Origin: Actinomycetospora endophytica
GTDB taxonomy: Bacteria; Actinomycetota; Actinomycetes; Mycobacteriales; Pseudonocardiaceae
Length of the DNA stretch: 64,000 bases
Assembly: GCF_021026375.1 (NCBI RefSeq)
Contig: NZ_JAJNDB010000002.1
Span: forward strand, 682,001-746,000
Reading direction: 5' to 3'
Part shown: piece after piece, positions 15,113-23,797 of the stretch
Layout: every line of letters starts with the position of its first letter
Position numbering within the stretch: position 1 is the stretch's first letter
Notes under the pieces: model-generated
Databases searched by the model: none
What the model was told of the DNA's origin: nothing
What the model saw: only the letters and a program-made list of their open reading frames with translations
Position numbers and translations under genes: made by a program

Positions 15113-16897
15113 ATGGCCGAGGCCCGCCCACCCGCCGTCACCACCGACGTCGTCGTGGTGGGCACCGGTCCGGCCGGGGCCTCGATGGCGCTGGCCCTGG
15201 CGACGCTCGGCGTCGACCACCTCGTCGTCACCCGCTACGACTCGCTGGCCGCGGAGCCTCGCGCGCACATCACCAACCAGCGCACGATGGAGGTCCTCGA
15301 CGACCTCGGCGTCGCCGGCGAGGTGATCGCCCAGGCCACCCCGCAGGACCTCATCGGCACCACGACGTTCTGCACGGCGATCGCGGGGGAGGAGCTCGGC
15401 CGGGTCCGCTCCTGGGGGACCGACCCGGAGACCCGCGCGGCGCACGTGCGCGCGAGCCCGGGCCGGGTCTGCGACATGCCGCAGAACCTCATGGAGCCGG
15501 TGCTGGTGAACGCGGCAACCGCCCGGGGCTCGCGCATCCGGTACGGCACCGAGTACCTGTCCCACGTCGTCGACGACGACGGGGTAACTGTGACGGTCCG
15601 GGACCGGACGCGATCCGACGACGGCGCGGAGTACGACATCCGGGCCCGCTACCTCTACGGCGCCGACGGCGGTCGATCGCGGGTCGCCGACGCGGCCGAG
15701 CTCCCGATGCGCGGCGAGATGGGCGTGGCCGGGTCGCTCAACATCGTCTTCCGCGCCGACCTCTCCCCGTGGGTCGCGCACCGGCCGAGCGTCCTCTACT
15801 GGGTGCTGCAGCCGGGCTCGGACGTCGGCGGCATCGGGATGGGCCTGGTCCGGATGGTCCGGCCGTGGAACGAGTGGCTCACGGTGTGGGGCTACGACGC
15901 CGCCGACGGGCCGCCCGACCTGTCGGAGGAGTTCACGAAGGGCCTGGTCCGCCGGCTGGTCGGGGTGGACGACCTCGACGTCGAGATCGTCGGGAGCTCG
16001 GCCTGGACGGTGAACCACATGGCCGCCGAGCACTACGGCTCCGGGCGGGTCTTCTGCGGCGGCGACGCGGTACACCGGCACCCGCCGTCGAACGGGCTGG
16101 GGTCGAACACCTCGATCCAGGACTCGTTCAACCTCGCCTGGAAGCTCGCGCTGGTGCTGCGCGGTGACGCCGGCCCGGGGCTGCTCGACAGCTACACCGT
16201 CGAGCGCGCGCCGATCGGACGGCAGGTCGTCGACCGCGCCAACCGCTCGATCGCCGAGACCGGCCGGATCTTCGACGCGCTCGGGGTGAGCGGGACGGAC
16301 GACCCCGACGTCATGCGCGCGAACATGGACGCCCGCAAGGACTCCGGCGCCGGGGCCGAGAAGCAGCGGCGGGCGCTGCGCGAGGCGGTGCGGTTCAAGG
16401 CCTACGAGTTCGACGCGCACGGGGTCGAGCTCAACCACCGGTACGTCTCGTCCGCCGTCGTGCCGGACAGGCTCGCCCCGGACCCGCTCGACGTCGTGGA
16501 GGACCCGGAGCTGACCCATGCGCCGTCGACGACGCCCGGGGCGCGGGTGCCGCACGCGTGGCTGGCCGCCCACGGGGCCGGTCGTCGGGAGGTCTCGACG
16601 ATCCAGCTGGCCGGGCACGGCCGGTTCACGCTGTTCACGGGGCCGGGCGGCGAGGCGTGGGGCGAGGCGCCCGACGTCGTGAGCGGTCTCGTCGCGCTCG
16701 TCGTCGTGGGGCCCGGCCGGGAGGTCGAGGACCCCTACGGTGACTGGGCGACGCTGCTCGAGGCCGCCGGGATCGGCGACACCGGTGCGGTGCTCGTGCG
16801 CCCCGACCACCACGTGGCCGCGCGGTTCGCCGCGCTGCCGGACGATCCCACCACCACCCTGACCACCACGCTCGATCGAGCGCTGTCGCGCATGTGA
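15113..16897 (+). CDS. FAD-binding phenol/resorcinol-type hydroxylase (TfdB-like)
   Basis: A 594-residue flavoprotein hydroxylase, the length of 2,4-dichlorophenol 6-monooxygenase and phenol hydroxylases. Motifs in order: VVVVGTGPAGASMALALATL (FAD), YLYGADGGRSRVADAAE (DG motif), CGGDAVHRHPPSNGLGSNTS (FAD ribityl contact), and a C-terminal thioredoxin-like domain (GRFTLFTGPGGEAW). With the intradiol dioxygenase and maleylacetate reductase downstream, the likely job is NAD(P)H-dependent hydroxylation of resorcinol or a (chloro)phenol to hydroxyquinol or a catechol. GAGGAG precedes the ATG. The stop codon lies inside the 46-bp palindrome. Confidence 0.85.
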   Translation: MAEARPPAVTTDVVVVGTGPAGASMALALATLGVDHLVVTRYDSLAAEPRAHITNQRTMEVLDDLGVAGEVIAQATPQDLIGTTTFCTAIAGEELGRVRSWGTDPETRAAHVRASPGRVCDMPQNLMEPVLVNAATARGSRIRYGTEYLSHVVDDDGVTVTVRDRTRSDDGAEYDIRARYLYGADGGRSRVADAAELPMRGEMGVAGSLNIVFRADLSPWVAHRPSVLYWVLQPGSDVGGIGMGLVRMVRPWNEWLTVWGYDAADGPPDLSEEFTKGLVRRLVGVDDLDVEIVGSSAWTVNHMAAEHYGSGRVFCGGDAVHRHPPSNGLGSNTSIQDSFNLAWKLALVLRGDAGPGLLDSYTVERAPIGRQVVDRANRSIAETGRIFDALGVSGTDDPDVMRANMDARKDSGAGAEKQRRALREAVRFKAYEFDAHGVELNHRYVSSAVVPDRLAPDPLDVVEDPELTHAPSTTPGARVPHAWLAAHGAGRREVSTIQLAGHGRFTLFTGPGGEAWGEAPDVVSGLVALVVVGPGREVEDPYGDWATLLEAAGIGDTGAVLVRPDHHVAARFAALPDDPTTTLTTTLDRALSRM

Positions 16898-16936
16898 ACG
16901 GATGTGGTCGTCATGACGACCACATCCGTTCACATG
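16891..16936. repeat. 46-bp perfect palindrome spanning the hydroxylase stop codon
   Basis: Two 22-base arms (CATGTGAACGGATGTGGTCGTC and its complement, separated only by AT) form a perfect dyad. It begins in the second-last codon of the hydroxylase, includes its TGA and ends 17 bases before the dioxygenase ATG. As RNA it would fold into a long uninterrupted hairpin within the operon, which could cause partial termination, RNA processing or protection; as DNA it could extrude a cruciform. Its GTGA...TCAC ends recall the palindromes at 18856 and 25340. Confidence 0.9.
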
Positions 16937-16953
16937 GCCCGGAGGGCCCTGTT

Positions 16954-17823
16954 ATGGACTTCAGCGAGAAGGACTCCGTCGACGCCGTGACCGCGAGCTT
17001 CGCGGACACGCCCGACCCGCGGCTGGCCGAGGTGATGGACAGCCTCGTGCGCCACCTGCACGGCTTCCTGCGGGAGGTGCGCCCGAGCATCGCGGAGTGG
17101 GAGCAGGGGATCGAGTTCCTCACCGCGATCGGGCAGAAGTGCGACGACCACCGCCAGGAGTTCATCCTGTTATCCGACGTGCTGGGGGCGTCGATGCTGG
17201 TCGAGACGATGGAGGCGTCGCGGCAGGCGCAGGATGCGACGGCATCCACCGTGCTCGGGCCGTTCCACGTGGTCCGCAGCCCGGAGCGGGCGCTCGGCGA
17301 CACGATCGACTCGGTCGGCACCGGCGAGGCCTGTCTGATCGAGGGCGTCGTGACCGCGCCCGACGGGACGCCGGTGCCGGGCGCACGGATCGACGTCTGG
17401 CAGGCCGACGACCACGGCTTCTACGACGTCCAGGTCCCCGACGACCAGCCGCTCGGCAACGGGCGCGGCCTCTTCACCGCCGACGACGACGGCCGGTTCT
17501 GGTTCCGGTCGATCGTCCCGGCGCACTACCCGATCCCGACCGACGGGCCGGTCGGGGCGTTGCTGCGCGCGTCGCAGCGCCACCCGTACCGGCCCGCGCA
17601 CGTGCACTTCATCGTCGAGGCGCCCGGCTACGTCCCGGTGACCACGCACGTGTTCGTCGAGGGCAGCGCCTACCTCGACTCGGACGCCGTGTTCGCGGTG
17701 AAGCAGTCGCTGGTGCGGGAGTTCGCGCCGGTCGACGACCCCGACGAGGCCGCCCGGCTCGGCCTGCCGAACCCGTTCCGGCGGGCGCGGTTCGACGTCG
17801 TGCTGCAGCCTGCCGCGTCATGA
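16954..17823 (+). CDS. intradiol ring-cleavage dioxygenase, hydroxyquinol 1,2-dioxygenase-like
   Basis: A 289-residue non-heme Fe(III) dioxygenase. It has the N-terminal helical dimer domain and the catalytic beta-sandwich with likely ligands Tyr157 (DDHGFYDVQ), Tyr192 (VPAHYPIPTDG), His216 and His218 (YRPAHVHFIVEAPGY). The text VLGPFHVVRSPERALGD and the neighbouring maleylacetate reductase favour hydroxyquinol 1,2-dioxygenase, which yields maleylacetate, over catechol 1,2-dioxygenase; chlorocatechol activity cannot be excluded. GGAGG nine bases upstream marks ATG 16954. It overlaps the reductase by ATGA. Confidence 0.87.
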   Translation: MDFSEKDSVDAVTASFADTPDPRLAEVMDSLVRHLHGFLREVRPSIAEWEQGIEFLTAIGQKCDDHRQEFILLSDVLGASMLVETMEASRQAQDATASTVLGPFHVVRSPERALGDTIDSVGTGEACLIEGVVTAPDGTPVPGARIDVWQADDHGFYDVQVPDDQPLGNGRGLFTADDDGRFWFRSIVPAHYPIPTDGPVGALLRASQRHPYRPAHVHFIVEAPGYVPVTTHVFVEGSAYLDSDAVFAVKQSLVREFAPVDDPDEAARLGLPNPFRRARFDVVLQPAAS

Positions 17824-18866
17824 GGTTCACCGAGCTGCCGCGGCCCTCCCAGGTGGTCTTCGGGGCCGGGCGGTTCGCCGAGGTCGGCGACGAGGTCGCC
17901 CGGCTGGGGTGCCGCCGCGTCGTCGTCGTGACCACGCCCGGACGCAAGGCGCTGGGGGAGGAGGCCGCCGGTCACCTCGGTGACCGGTCGGCCGGGGTGC
18001 TCGCGGAGGCCGTCGAGCACGTGCCCGGCGAGATCGCGGACGCCGGGGTCGCGCGGGCCCGGGAGCTCGACGCCGACGGGTGCGTCGCGGTCGGCGGCGG
18101 GTCCGCGATCGGGCTCGGGAAGGCGATCGTCCGGGACACCGGGCTGCCGCTGGTCGCGGTGCCCACCACGTACTCGGGCTCGGAGATGACCCCGGTGTGG
18201 GGCCGGACCGAGGACGGCGTGAAGACGACTGGTCGTGACGAGCGGGCGCGCCCCGCCGTCGTCGTGTACGACCCGGAGCTGACGACGTCGTTGCCGGTCG
18301 CCGTTTCGGTGACCAGCGCGGTCAACGCGCTCGCCCACGCCGTGGAGGCGTTGTGGGCGCCGGACGGGACCCCGGTGACGCGGCTGGAGTCGGCGGAGTC
18401 GGCCCGCGCGATCGTCGACGCGCTGCCGCGGGTGGCCTCGTCGCCCGCGGATCCCGACGCCCGGGGCGATCTCCTCTACGGCGCGTGGCTCGCGGGGTCG
18501 GGGCTCGCGGCGACGACGATGGGCCTGCACCACCGGCTCGCGCACGTGCTCGGCGGCGGGCTCGACCTGCCCCACGCCGGCACCCACACCGTGCTGCTGC
18601 CCGCCGTCATGGCCTACACCCTCCCGGCCGCACCGGTCGCCGCGGTGGCCCTGGAGAACGCCCTCGGCGGCGACCCGGTGGCGATCCTGTCCGACCTGCT
18701 CGCACGGTTGGGCGCCCCGACGACGTTGGCCGAGCTCGGCGCGGACGACGCGCAGTTCGACGTGCTGGCCGAGCGCGCGGTGACGCCGCCCCCGACGCAT
18801 CCCCGGGTTCCGACGGCGGCGGAGGTGCGTTCACTGATAGGTGGCCTACGGCCCCGTGAGCACTGA
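17820..18866 (+). CDS. maleylacetate reductase (iron-containing ADH family)
   Basis: A 348-residue NAD(P)H-dependent reductase of maleylacetate to 3-oxoadipate. Landmarks: QVVFGAGRFAEVGDEVARLG at the N-terminus, the nucleotide motif VAVGGGSAIGLGKAI, then VPTTYSGSEMTPVWG, and the His-bearing helix GLHHRLAHVLGG, where family metal-binding residues are partly replaced, as usual for maleylacetate reductases. Its ATG overlaps the dioxygenase stop. The last codons (Arg-Glu-His-stop) are written by the left arm of the palindrome at 18856-18895. Confidence 0.88.
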   Translation: MRFTELPRPSQVVFGAGRFAEVGDEVARLGCRRVVVVTTPGRKALGEEAAGHLGDRSAGVLAEAVEHVPGEIADAGVARARELDADGCVAVGGGSAIGLGKAIVRDTGLPLVAVPTTYSGSEMTPVWGRTEDGVKTTGRDERARPAVVVYDPELTTSLPVAVSVTSAVNALAHAVEALWAPDGTPVTRLESAESARAIVDALPRVASSPADPDARGDLLYGAWLAGSGLAATTMGLHHRLAHVLGGGLDLPHAGTHTVLLPAVMAYTLPAAPVAAVALENALGGDPVAILSDLLARLGAPTTLAELGADDAQFDVLAERAVTPPPTHPRVPTAAEVRSLIGGLRPREH

Positions 18867-18895
18867 TTGACGCCAGGGCGTCAATCAGTGCTCAC
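18856..18895. repeat. 40-bp perfect palindrome between convergent genes (GTGAGCA type)
   Basis: Perfect 19-bp arms (GTGAGCACTGATTGACGCC) with a 2-base spacer. It lies between the converging maleylacetate reductase and formate dehydrogenase genes and contains the reductase stop codon. There is no T-tract, so it is not a classical intrinsic terminator, but the position suits bidirectional termination. The arm matches the left arm at 25343-25360 at 16 of 18 positions, so it is a dispersed element. Confidence 0.9.
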
Positions 18896-18910
18896 ATGCC
18901 CGAAGGGCAC

Positions 18911-19843
18911 CTAGAGGTTCTGCACGTGCTGGAACCCGAACCGGCCCTTGATGCAGAGGTGCCCGTGGGTCACCGAGTGGTCGTGCGGCGAGGTCACGTT
19001 GACGATCGTGTTGTGCTGCACGTGCAGCTCCAGCGTGCAGCCGACCCCGCAGAACGAGCAGATCGTGGAGGTCACCGTCTCGTCGTCGGGGTCCCAGATC
19101 CCCGCCTCGCGGCGCTCGTGCTCGGCGACCGACTTCAGCGCCCCCGTCGGGCACACCCCGATGCAGTTCCCGCAGTACACGCACGCCGAGTCCGGCAGCG
19201 GGACCGCGAACTCCGTCGAGATCGTCGCGTCGAACCCGCGCCCGGCGACCGCGATCGCGAACGTGTTCTGCGCGTCGGTCCCGCACGCCTCGACGCACTT
19301 GTAGCAGAGGATGCAGCGGGCGTAGTCGCGCACGTACAGGTCGTTGTCGACGGTGACCGGCTGCGCGACGGTCGCGCGTGTCTCGCCGTCGGGCTCGGCG
19401 TGGTGGCCCGGGTGGCGGTTGCCGCGCTCGCCGGCCGCGGCGGGCGGTCCGGGCGGGCCGTAGCGTTCGGGGTCGGCGCCGTACTCGACCGACCAGCGGG
19501 CGACGTCGTCGCCGGCCTGGGACATGTCGTTGGCCGACTCGAGCAGCTCGAGCACCATCCTGCGGCTGTGCGCGACCCGCTCGGTGTCGGTGCGCACCAC
19601 CATCCCGTCCTCGACCCGGCGCGCGCACGACGGCACCAGCGGGCGCGATCCCTCGACCTCCACCACGCACACCCGGCAGGCGTTGACCGGGGTGAGGTTC
19701 GGCGCCTGGCACAGCCGCGGGGTGTCGCAGCCGGCCCCGTCGAGGACGTCCATGATCGTCGCGCCCTCGGGGACGCGGTGCTCGACGTCGTCGACGGTCA
19801 CGCTGACCAGTCTCCGGATGGTGCCCAGGTCGATCGTCGTCAC
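18911..19843 (-). CDS. formate dehydrogenase Fe-S subunit (detached N-terminal part of alpha subunit)
   Basis: A 310-residue iron-sulfur protein. In order: a [2Fe-2S] NuoG-like domain (Cys in TPRLCQAPNL, NACRVCVVE and VPSCARR), a two-[4Fe-4S] ferredoxin domain (CILCYKCVEACG and CVYCGNCIGVCPTG), and a last segment STICSFCGVGCTLEL...HGHLCIKGRFG, the [4Fe-4S] binding start of the molybdopterin domain that normally opens the catalytic chain. The protein ends there. The rest of that domain is encoded by the first gene of the operon (21719-23692), so the cluster beside the molybdenum site would be supplied in trans. GTG 19843 overlaps the NuoEF stop (GTGA). Confidence 0.85.
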   Translation of the reverse strand: MTTIDLGTIRRLVSVTVDDVEHRVPEGATIMDVLDGAGCDTPRLCQAPNLTPVNACRVCVVEVEGSRPLVPSCARRVEDGMVVRTDTERVAHSRRMVLELLESANDMSQAGDDVARWSVEYGADPERYGPPGPPAAAGERGNRHPGHHAEPDGETRATVAQPVTVDNDLYVRDYARCILCYKCVEACGTDAQNTFAIAVAGRGFDATISTEFAVPLPDSACVYCGNCIGVCPTGALKSVAEHERREAGIWDPDDETVTSTICSFCGVGCTLELHVQHNTIVNVTSPHDHSVTHGHLCIKGRFGFQHVQNL

Positions 19844-21702
19844 GCGTTCTCCCCGATCAGTCCGAGCTTCAGTGCCGACCGCACCGCCGACGCCGCGGTC
19901 TGCCCGAGACCGCAGATCGACGCGTCGGTCATGACCCGGTCGACGTCGGTGAGCAGCTGGAGCTCCGTCTTCCGGTCGCCGATCTCACGCCCCCGCACGA
20001 TCCGCGCGAGTGCCTCCTCCTGGCGGACCGTCCCGACCCGGCACGGCACGCACTGCCCGCACGACTCGTCGCGGAAGAACCCGGCGATCCGGCGCAGGAT
20101 CCTCGCCATGTCGACGGACTCGTCGAGGCACAGCACGACCCCGGACCCCAGCGTCGCCCCGATCTCGCGGGTGTCCTCGAGCGTGAGCCGGACGTCGAGC
20201 TGGTCGGGCGTGACGAACGTTCCCGCGGCGCCGCCGAGCAGGATCGTCCGGAGCCGGTCGGGCACCCCGCCGGCGAGCTCGAGCAGCTCGCGCAGCGTCG
20301 TGCCCATGTCGATCTCGTAGACGCCGGGCCGCGCCACCACCCCGGACAGGCAGAACAGCTTCGTCCCGGTGGAGCGGCCCGACCCCACCTCGGCGAACGC
20401 CGGACCGCCCTCGGCGACGATGCGCAGCACGTTGATCAGCGTCTCGACGTTGTTGATCACCGTGGGCTTCGCGAACAGGCCGGCGACCGTCGGGAACGGC
20501 GGTTTCGCCCGGGGCTCGCCGCGGTGGCCCTCGAGCGAGTTCATCAGCGCGGTCTCCTCACCGCAGATGTACGCGCCCGCCCCGCGTCGGACCTCGATGT
20601 CGAACACCCGACCCGAGCCCATGACGTCGTCGCCCAGCAGCCGGTGATGCCGCGCGGCCTCGATGGCGTGGCGGACCGCGCGCTCGGCCGCGGGGTACTC
20701 CCCGCGGATGTAGAGGTAGCCGGTGTGCGCGCCGACGGCGATCCCGGCGACGGTCATGGCCTCGACCAGCGCGAACGGGTCGGCCTCCATGAGCACCCGG
20801 TCCTTGAAGGTGCCCGGTTCCGACTCGTCGGCGTTGCAGATCAGGTACTTGTCCGGGTCCGGGGACCCGGCCACGGCGGACCACTTCGTCCCCGTCGGGA
20901 ACGCCGCCCCGCCGCGGCCCGTGAGCGAGGCGACGGTGATCTCGTCGACCACCCGCGAGGAGCCGACGGCCAGCGCGCGCCGCAGCCCGGAGTAGCCGCC
21001 CGCGGCCCGGTAGGAGTCGAGGTCGGCCGGGTCGACGATGCCGACGCGGGAGAGCAGGTGCAGCTCCTGCGGGCGGGTCCCGTTGCTCCGGCTCCGGTCC
21101 ATCCGTGACTGCGGGGTGGAGACGACGGGGTCGGGGCCCGGGACGTCGGCGCCGCCGAGTCCCTCGAGCACCGTGGTGACGTCGGCGGGGGCGATCTGCT
21201 GGTGGTCCCCGAGACCGTCAGCGGCCTCCGGTCCGGCATCGATGGTCGAGCTCCGCTGCGCTGCGTCTCCTGCCCGCTGCAGGAACACCGCCGGCGCCCG
21301 CTCGCACATCCCCAGGCAGGGGCTGCGCGTCCAGGTCACGTCCTCGCGCTCGCCCGCCGGCCCCAGGCGCTCCTCCAGGGCGGCGCAGAGCGCGTCGCCG
21401 CCGAACGCGGCGCACGCCACGTCGTCGCACACGTGGGCCGTGCGCGGAGCGCGGGGCGTGACCGAGAACAGCGCGTAGAAGGTGGCCACCCCGTAGGCCT
21501 CGGCCGGCGGGACCTGCAGCCGTTCACAGACGTGCCCGAGCGCACCCCGGCTGATCCACCCGACCGCGTCCATCACCGCGTGGAAGGCCGGCAGCAGCAG
21601 GTCCCGACGCTCGCCCGTCGAGCCGAGGTCGTCGGGGACCACGGCGTCGATCGCGGTCCGCTCCACGTCGGTGGGTGCGTCGGGCAGCAGCCTCAGATCC
21701 AC
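19840..21702 (-). CDS. NuoE-NuoF fusion, NADH-oxidising diaphorase subunit of formate dehydrogenase
   Basis: A 620-residue fusion. Residues 1 to about 150 are NuoE-like with a thioredoxin-type [2Fe-2S] site (CDDVACAAFGG, then SPCLGMCERAPA). The remainder is NuoF-like: the FMN/NADH segment GRGGAAFPTGTKWSAV, NADESEPGTFKDR, GAGAYICGEETALMNSLEG, and the C-terminal [4Fe-4S] motif SCGQCVPCRVGTVRQEE. It passes electrons between the Fe-S subunit and NAD(H), as in soluble NAD-dependent formate dehydrogenases. Middle gene of the operon; starts at GTG 21702. Confidence 0.88.
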   Translation of the reverse strand: MDLRLLPDAPTDVERTAIDAVVPDDLGSTGERRDLLLPAFHAVMDAVGWISRGALGHVCERLQVPPAEAYGVATFYALFSVTPRAPRTAHVCDDVACAAFGGDALCAALEERLGPAGEREDVTWTRSPCLGMCERAPAVFLQRAGDAAQRSSTIDAGPEAADGLGDHQQIAPADVTTVLEGLGGADVPGPDPVVSTPQSRMDRSRSNGTRPQELHLLSRVGIVDPADLDSYRAAGGYSGLRRALAVGSSRVVDEITVASLTGRGGAAFPTGTKWSAVAGSPDPDKYLICNADESEPGTFKDRVLMEADPFALVEAMTVAGIAVGAHTGYLYIRGEYPAAERAVRHAIEAARHHRLLGDDVMGSGRVFDIEVRRGAGAYICGEETALMNSLEGHRGEPRAKPPFPTVAGLFAKPTVINNVETLINVLRIVAEGGPAFAEVGSGRSTGTKLFCLSGVVARPGVYEIDMGTTLRELLELAGGVPDRLRTILLGGAAGTFVTPDQLDVRLTLEDTREIGATLGSGVVLCLDESVDMARILRRIAGFFRDESCGQCVPCRVGTVRQEEALARIVRGREIGDRKTELQLLTDVDRVMTDASICGLGQTAASAVRSALKLGLIGENA

Positions 21703-21718
21703 AGGACCCCTCTCATGA

Positions 21719-23692
21719 TCACGATCCGGCCACCGGCACTCGCACGTCGGGAACGTCGCGTTCCTGACGTTCGGCGTCAGCGACGAGGCTTTCCTGACGC
21801 GGGGGAAGGGGCTCGATCCGGATCGCCGTCGCCTTGAACTCCGACGTGCCGGACTGCGGGTCCCACGCCTCGTTGGTGATCAGGTTGACGTCGACCTGCT
21901 CGGAGAAGTGCGGCGTGATGAACGCCAGACCGGGCCGGGCCGCCCCGTCGAACCGGATCGGGGCCTCCACCGCCCCGCGCCGCGAGACCACCCGGACCCG
22001 CTCGCCGTCGGCGATCCCCAGCGCCTCGGCGTCGGCCGGGTCGATGCACAGCGCCTCGTCGCGGCGCAGCGGCGAGGAGTACCCGCCGGTCTGCACCCCG
22101 GAGTTGTACGAGTCGAGGGTGCGCACCGTCGTCAGGCGCAGCGGGAACTCGGCGGTCAGCACGTCGAGCGGCCCGGCGTGCTCGACCCCGGCGAACGGGG
22201 CGGGCTTGCCCCGCGCGGCGGGATCGCGCTCCCACAGCCGGGTGTGCATCGTCGGGGTGCCGGGGTGGTCCTCGCTCGGGCACGGCCACTGCAGCCCGCC
22301 CAGCTCGGTCAGCCGGGCGTAGGACATCCCGGCGTGCCAGTTCAGCGACACCGACCGCAGCTCGTCCCACACCTGCTCGGCGGTCGGCGCGCCCCAGTCG
22401 TGGCCCAGCCTCGTCGCGAGGTCGCAGATGATGTGGGTGTCGGGCCGGGCCAGCCCCGGCGGGTCGATGGCCTTGCGGACGCGCTGCACGCGCCGTTCGG
22501 AGGACGTGACGGTGCCCTCGTACTCGCACCAGTCCGCGCAGCTGGGCAGCACGACGTCGGCCAGCTCCGCGGTCGCGGTCCGGAAGATGTCCTGGACGAC
22601 GAGGTGGTCCAGGCCGGTGAGGAGCTTGCGGGCGTGGGCGACGTCCGCCTCGGACTCGGCCGGGTTCTCTCCGACGCAGTAGACCGCGCGGATCTCCCCG
22701 CGTTCCATCGACTCGAACATCTGCGAGAGGTGCAGGCCCTTGCGCGGCGGGATCGGCGCACCCCAGACGCGCTCGAAGCGTGCCCGCTCGACCTCGTCCT
22801 CGACGTCGTAGCCGCCGGGCAGCTTGTTGGGGATGGAGCCCATGTCCCCGCCGCCCTGCACGTTGTTCTGCCCGCGCAGCGGGACGACGCCGGAGCCCCA
22901 CCGGCCGACGTGGCCGGTGAGCAGCGCGAGGTCGATGAGGGCGCGGACGTTGTCGACGGCGTTGTGGTGCTCGGTGATGCCGAGCGTCCAGCACAGCTGG
23001 GCACGGTCGGCCGTCGCGTAGGCGAGCGCGGTGTCACGGATCAGCGCGGCGTCGACGCCGGTGACCTCCTGCGCGCGCGCCAGGGTCCACGGCTCGACCG
23101 CGGCCCGGTACTCGTCGATGCCCGTCGTCGCGCGCTCGATGAACGCCCGGTTCTCGAGGCCCTCGTCGAGGATCACGCGGCCCATGGCGTGGGCGAGCGC
23201 GATGTCGGTGCCGACGTCCAGGGCCAGGTGCCCCGTCGCCCACTTCGCCGACGAGGTGCGTCGGGGGTCGACGACGTACAGCTCGGCCCCGTTGTGCAGG
23301 CCCTTGAGGACGTGGTGGAAGTAGATCGGGTGGGTGTCGCGCGCGTTCGAGCCCCAGAGGATGACGAGGTCGGTTTCCTCGACCTCCTGATAGGCGCTGG
23401 TGCCACCACCGGCGCCGAACACTGCCGTCAGACCGACGACGCTGGGAGCGTGTCAAGTGCGGTTGCAGGAGTCCACGTTGTTGGACCCCATCACCACCCG
23501 GGAGAACTTCTGGGCGGTGTAGTTCATCTCGTTGGTCGCCTTCGAGCAGGAGAACATCCCGTAGGCCTCGCCCGGCACCCCGCGGAAGCCGGCCGCGGCG
23601 CGGTCGAGCGCTTCGTCCCAGCTCGCGGGACGCAGCTCCCCGTGCTCGCGCACGAGGGGTTCGGTGAGACGGACATGGCGCGGAGCGCGCAT
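21719..23692 (-). CDS. fdhA: selenocysteine-containing formate dehydrogenase catalytic subunit (in-frame TGA)
   Basis: Mo/W-bis-MGD formate dehydrogenase catalytic chain, 657 residues if the TGA at 23453-23455 is read as selenocysteine (residue 80). Before the TGA the frame reads GSNNVDSCNRT and after it HAPSVVGLTAVFGAGGG, the expected context of the active-site (Sec/Cys)-His pair; the usual conserved stretches follow (DLVILWGSNARDTHP, YVVDPRRTSSAKWA, RGQNNVQGGGDMGSIPN). A SECIS-like hairpin follows the TGA. The chain begins at TEPLVREHGELRPASWDEAL; the N-terminal [4Fe-4S] segment is on the gene at 18911-19843. ATG 23692 has GGAGG nine bases upstream. Without recoding this would appear as two ORFs. 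Confidence 0.87.
23424..23455 (-). promoter_or_regulatory. bacterial SECIS element after the selenocysteine UGA
   Basis: Read on the minus strand, UGA CAC G is followed by a hairpin with stem GUCGUC/GACGGC (23435-23440 with 23424-23429, one U-G pair) and apical loop GGUCU (23430-23434). The GGU CUG codons fall at +7 and +8 after UGA, the same spacing and loop text as I recall for E. coli fdhF. This is the signal recognised by SelB. Confidence 0.8.
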
Positions 23693-23797
23693 GGGGATCG
23701 ACCTCCGGCGGGACTGCTCTGACGTGCTCTCACCCGCCACGCTAAACGGCGTGGAGATCAAGTGCGACCCGCGTCACAGGAAGATCCCGACCTTCGT

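Noticed and set aside
23453-23455. TGA as an inactivating nonsense mutation in the formate dehydrogenase
   Set aside because: Position at the Sec/Cys active site and the hairpin with GGUCU loop at the proper distance argue for recoding.
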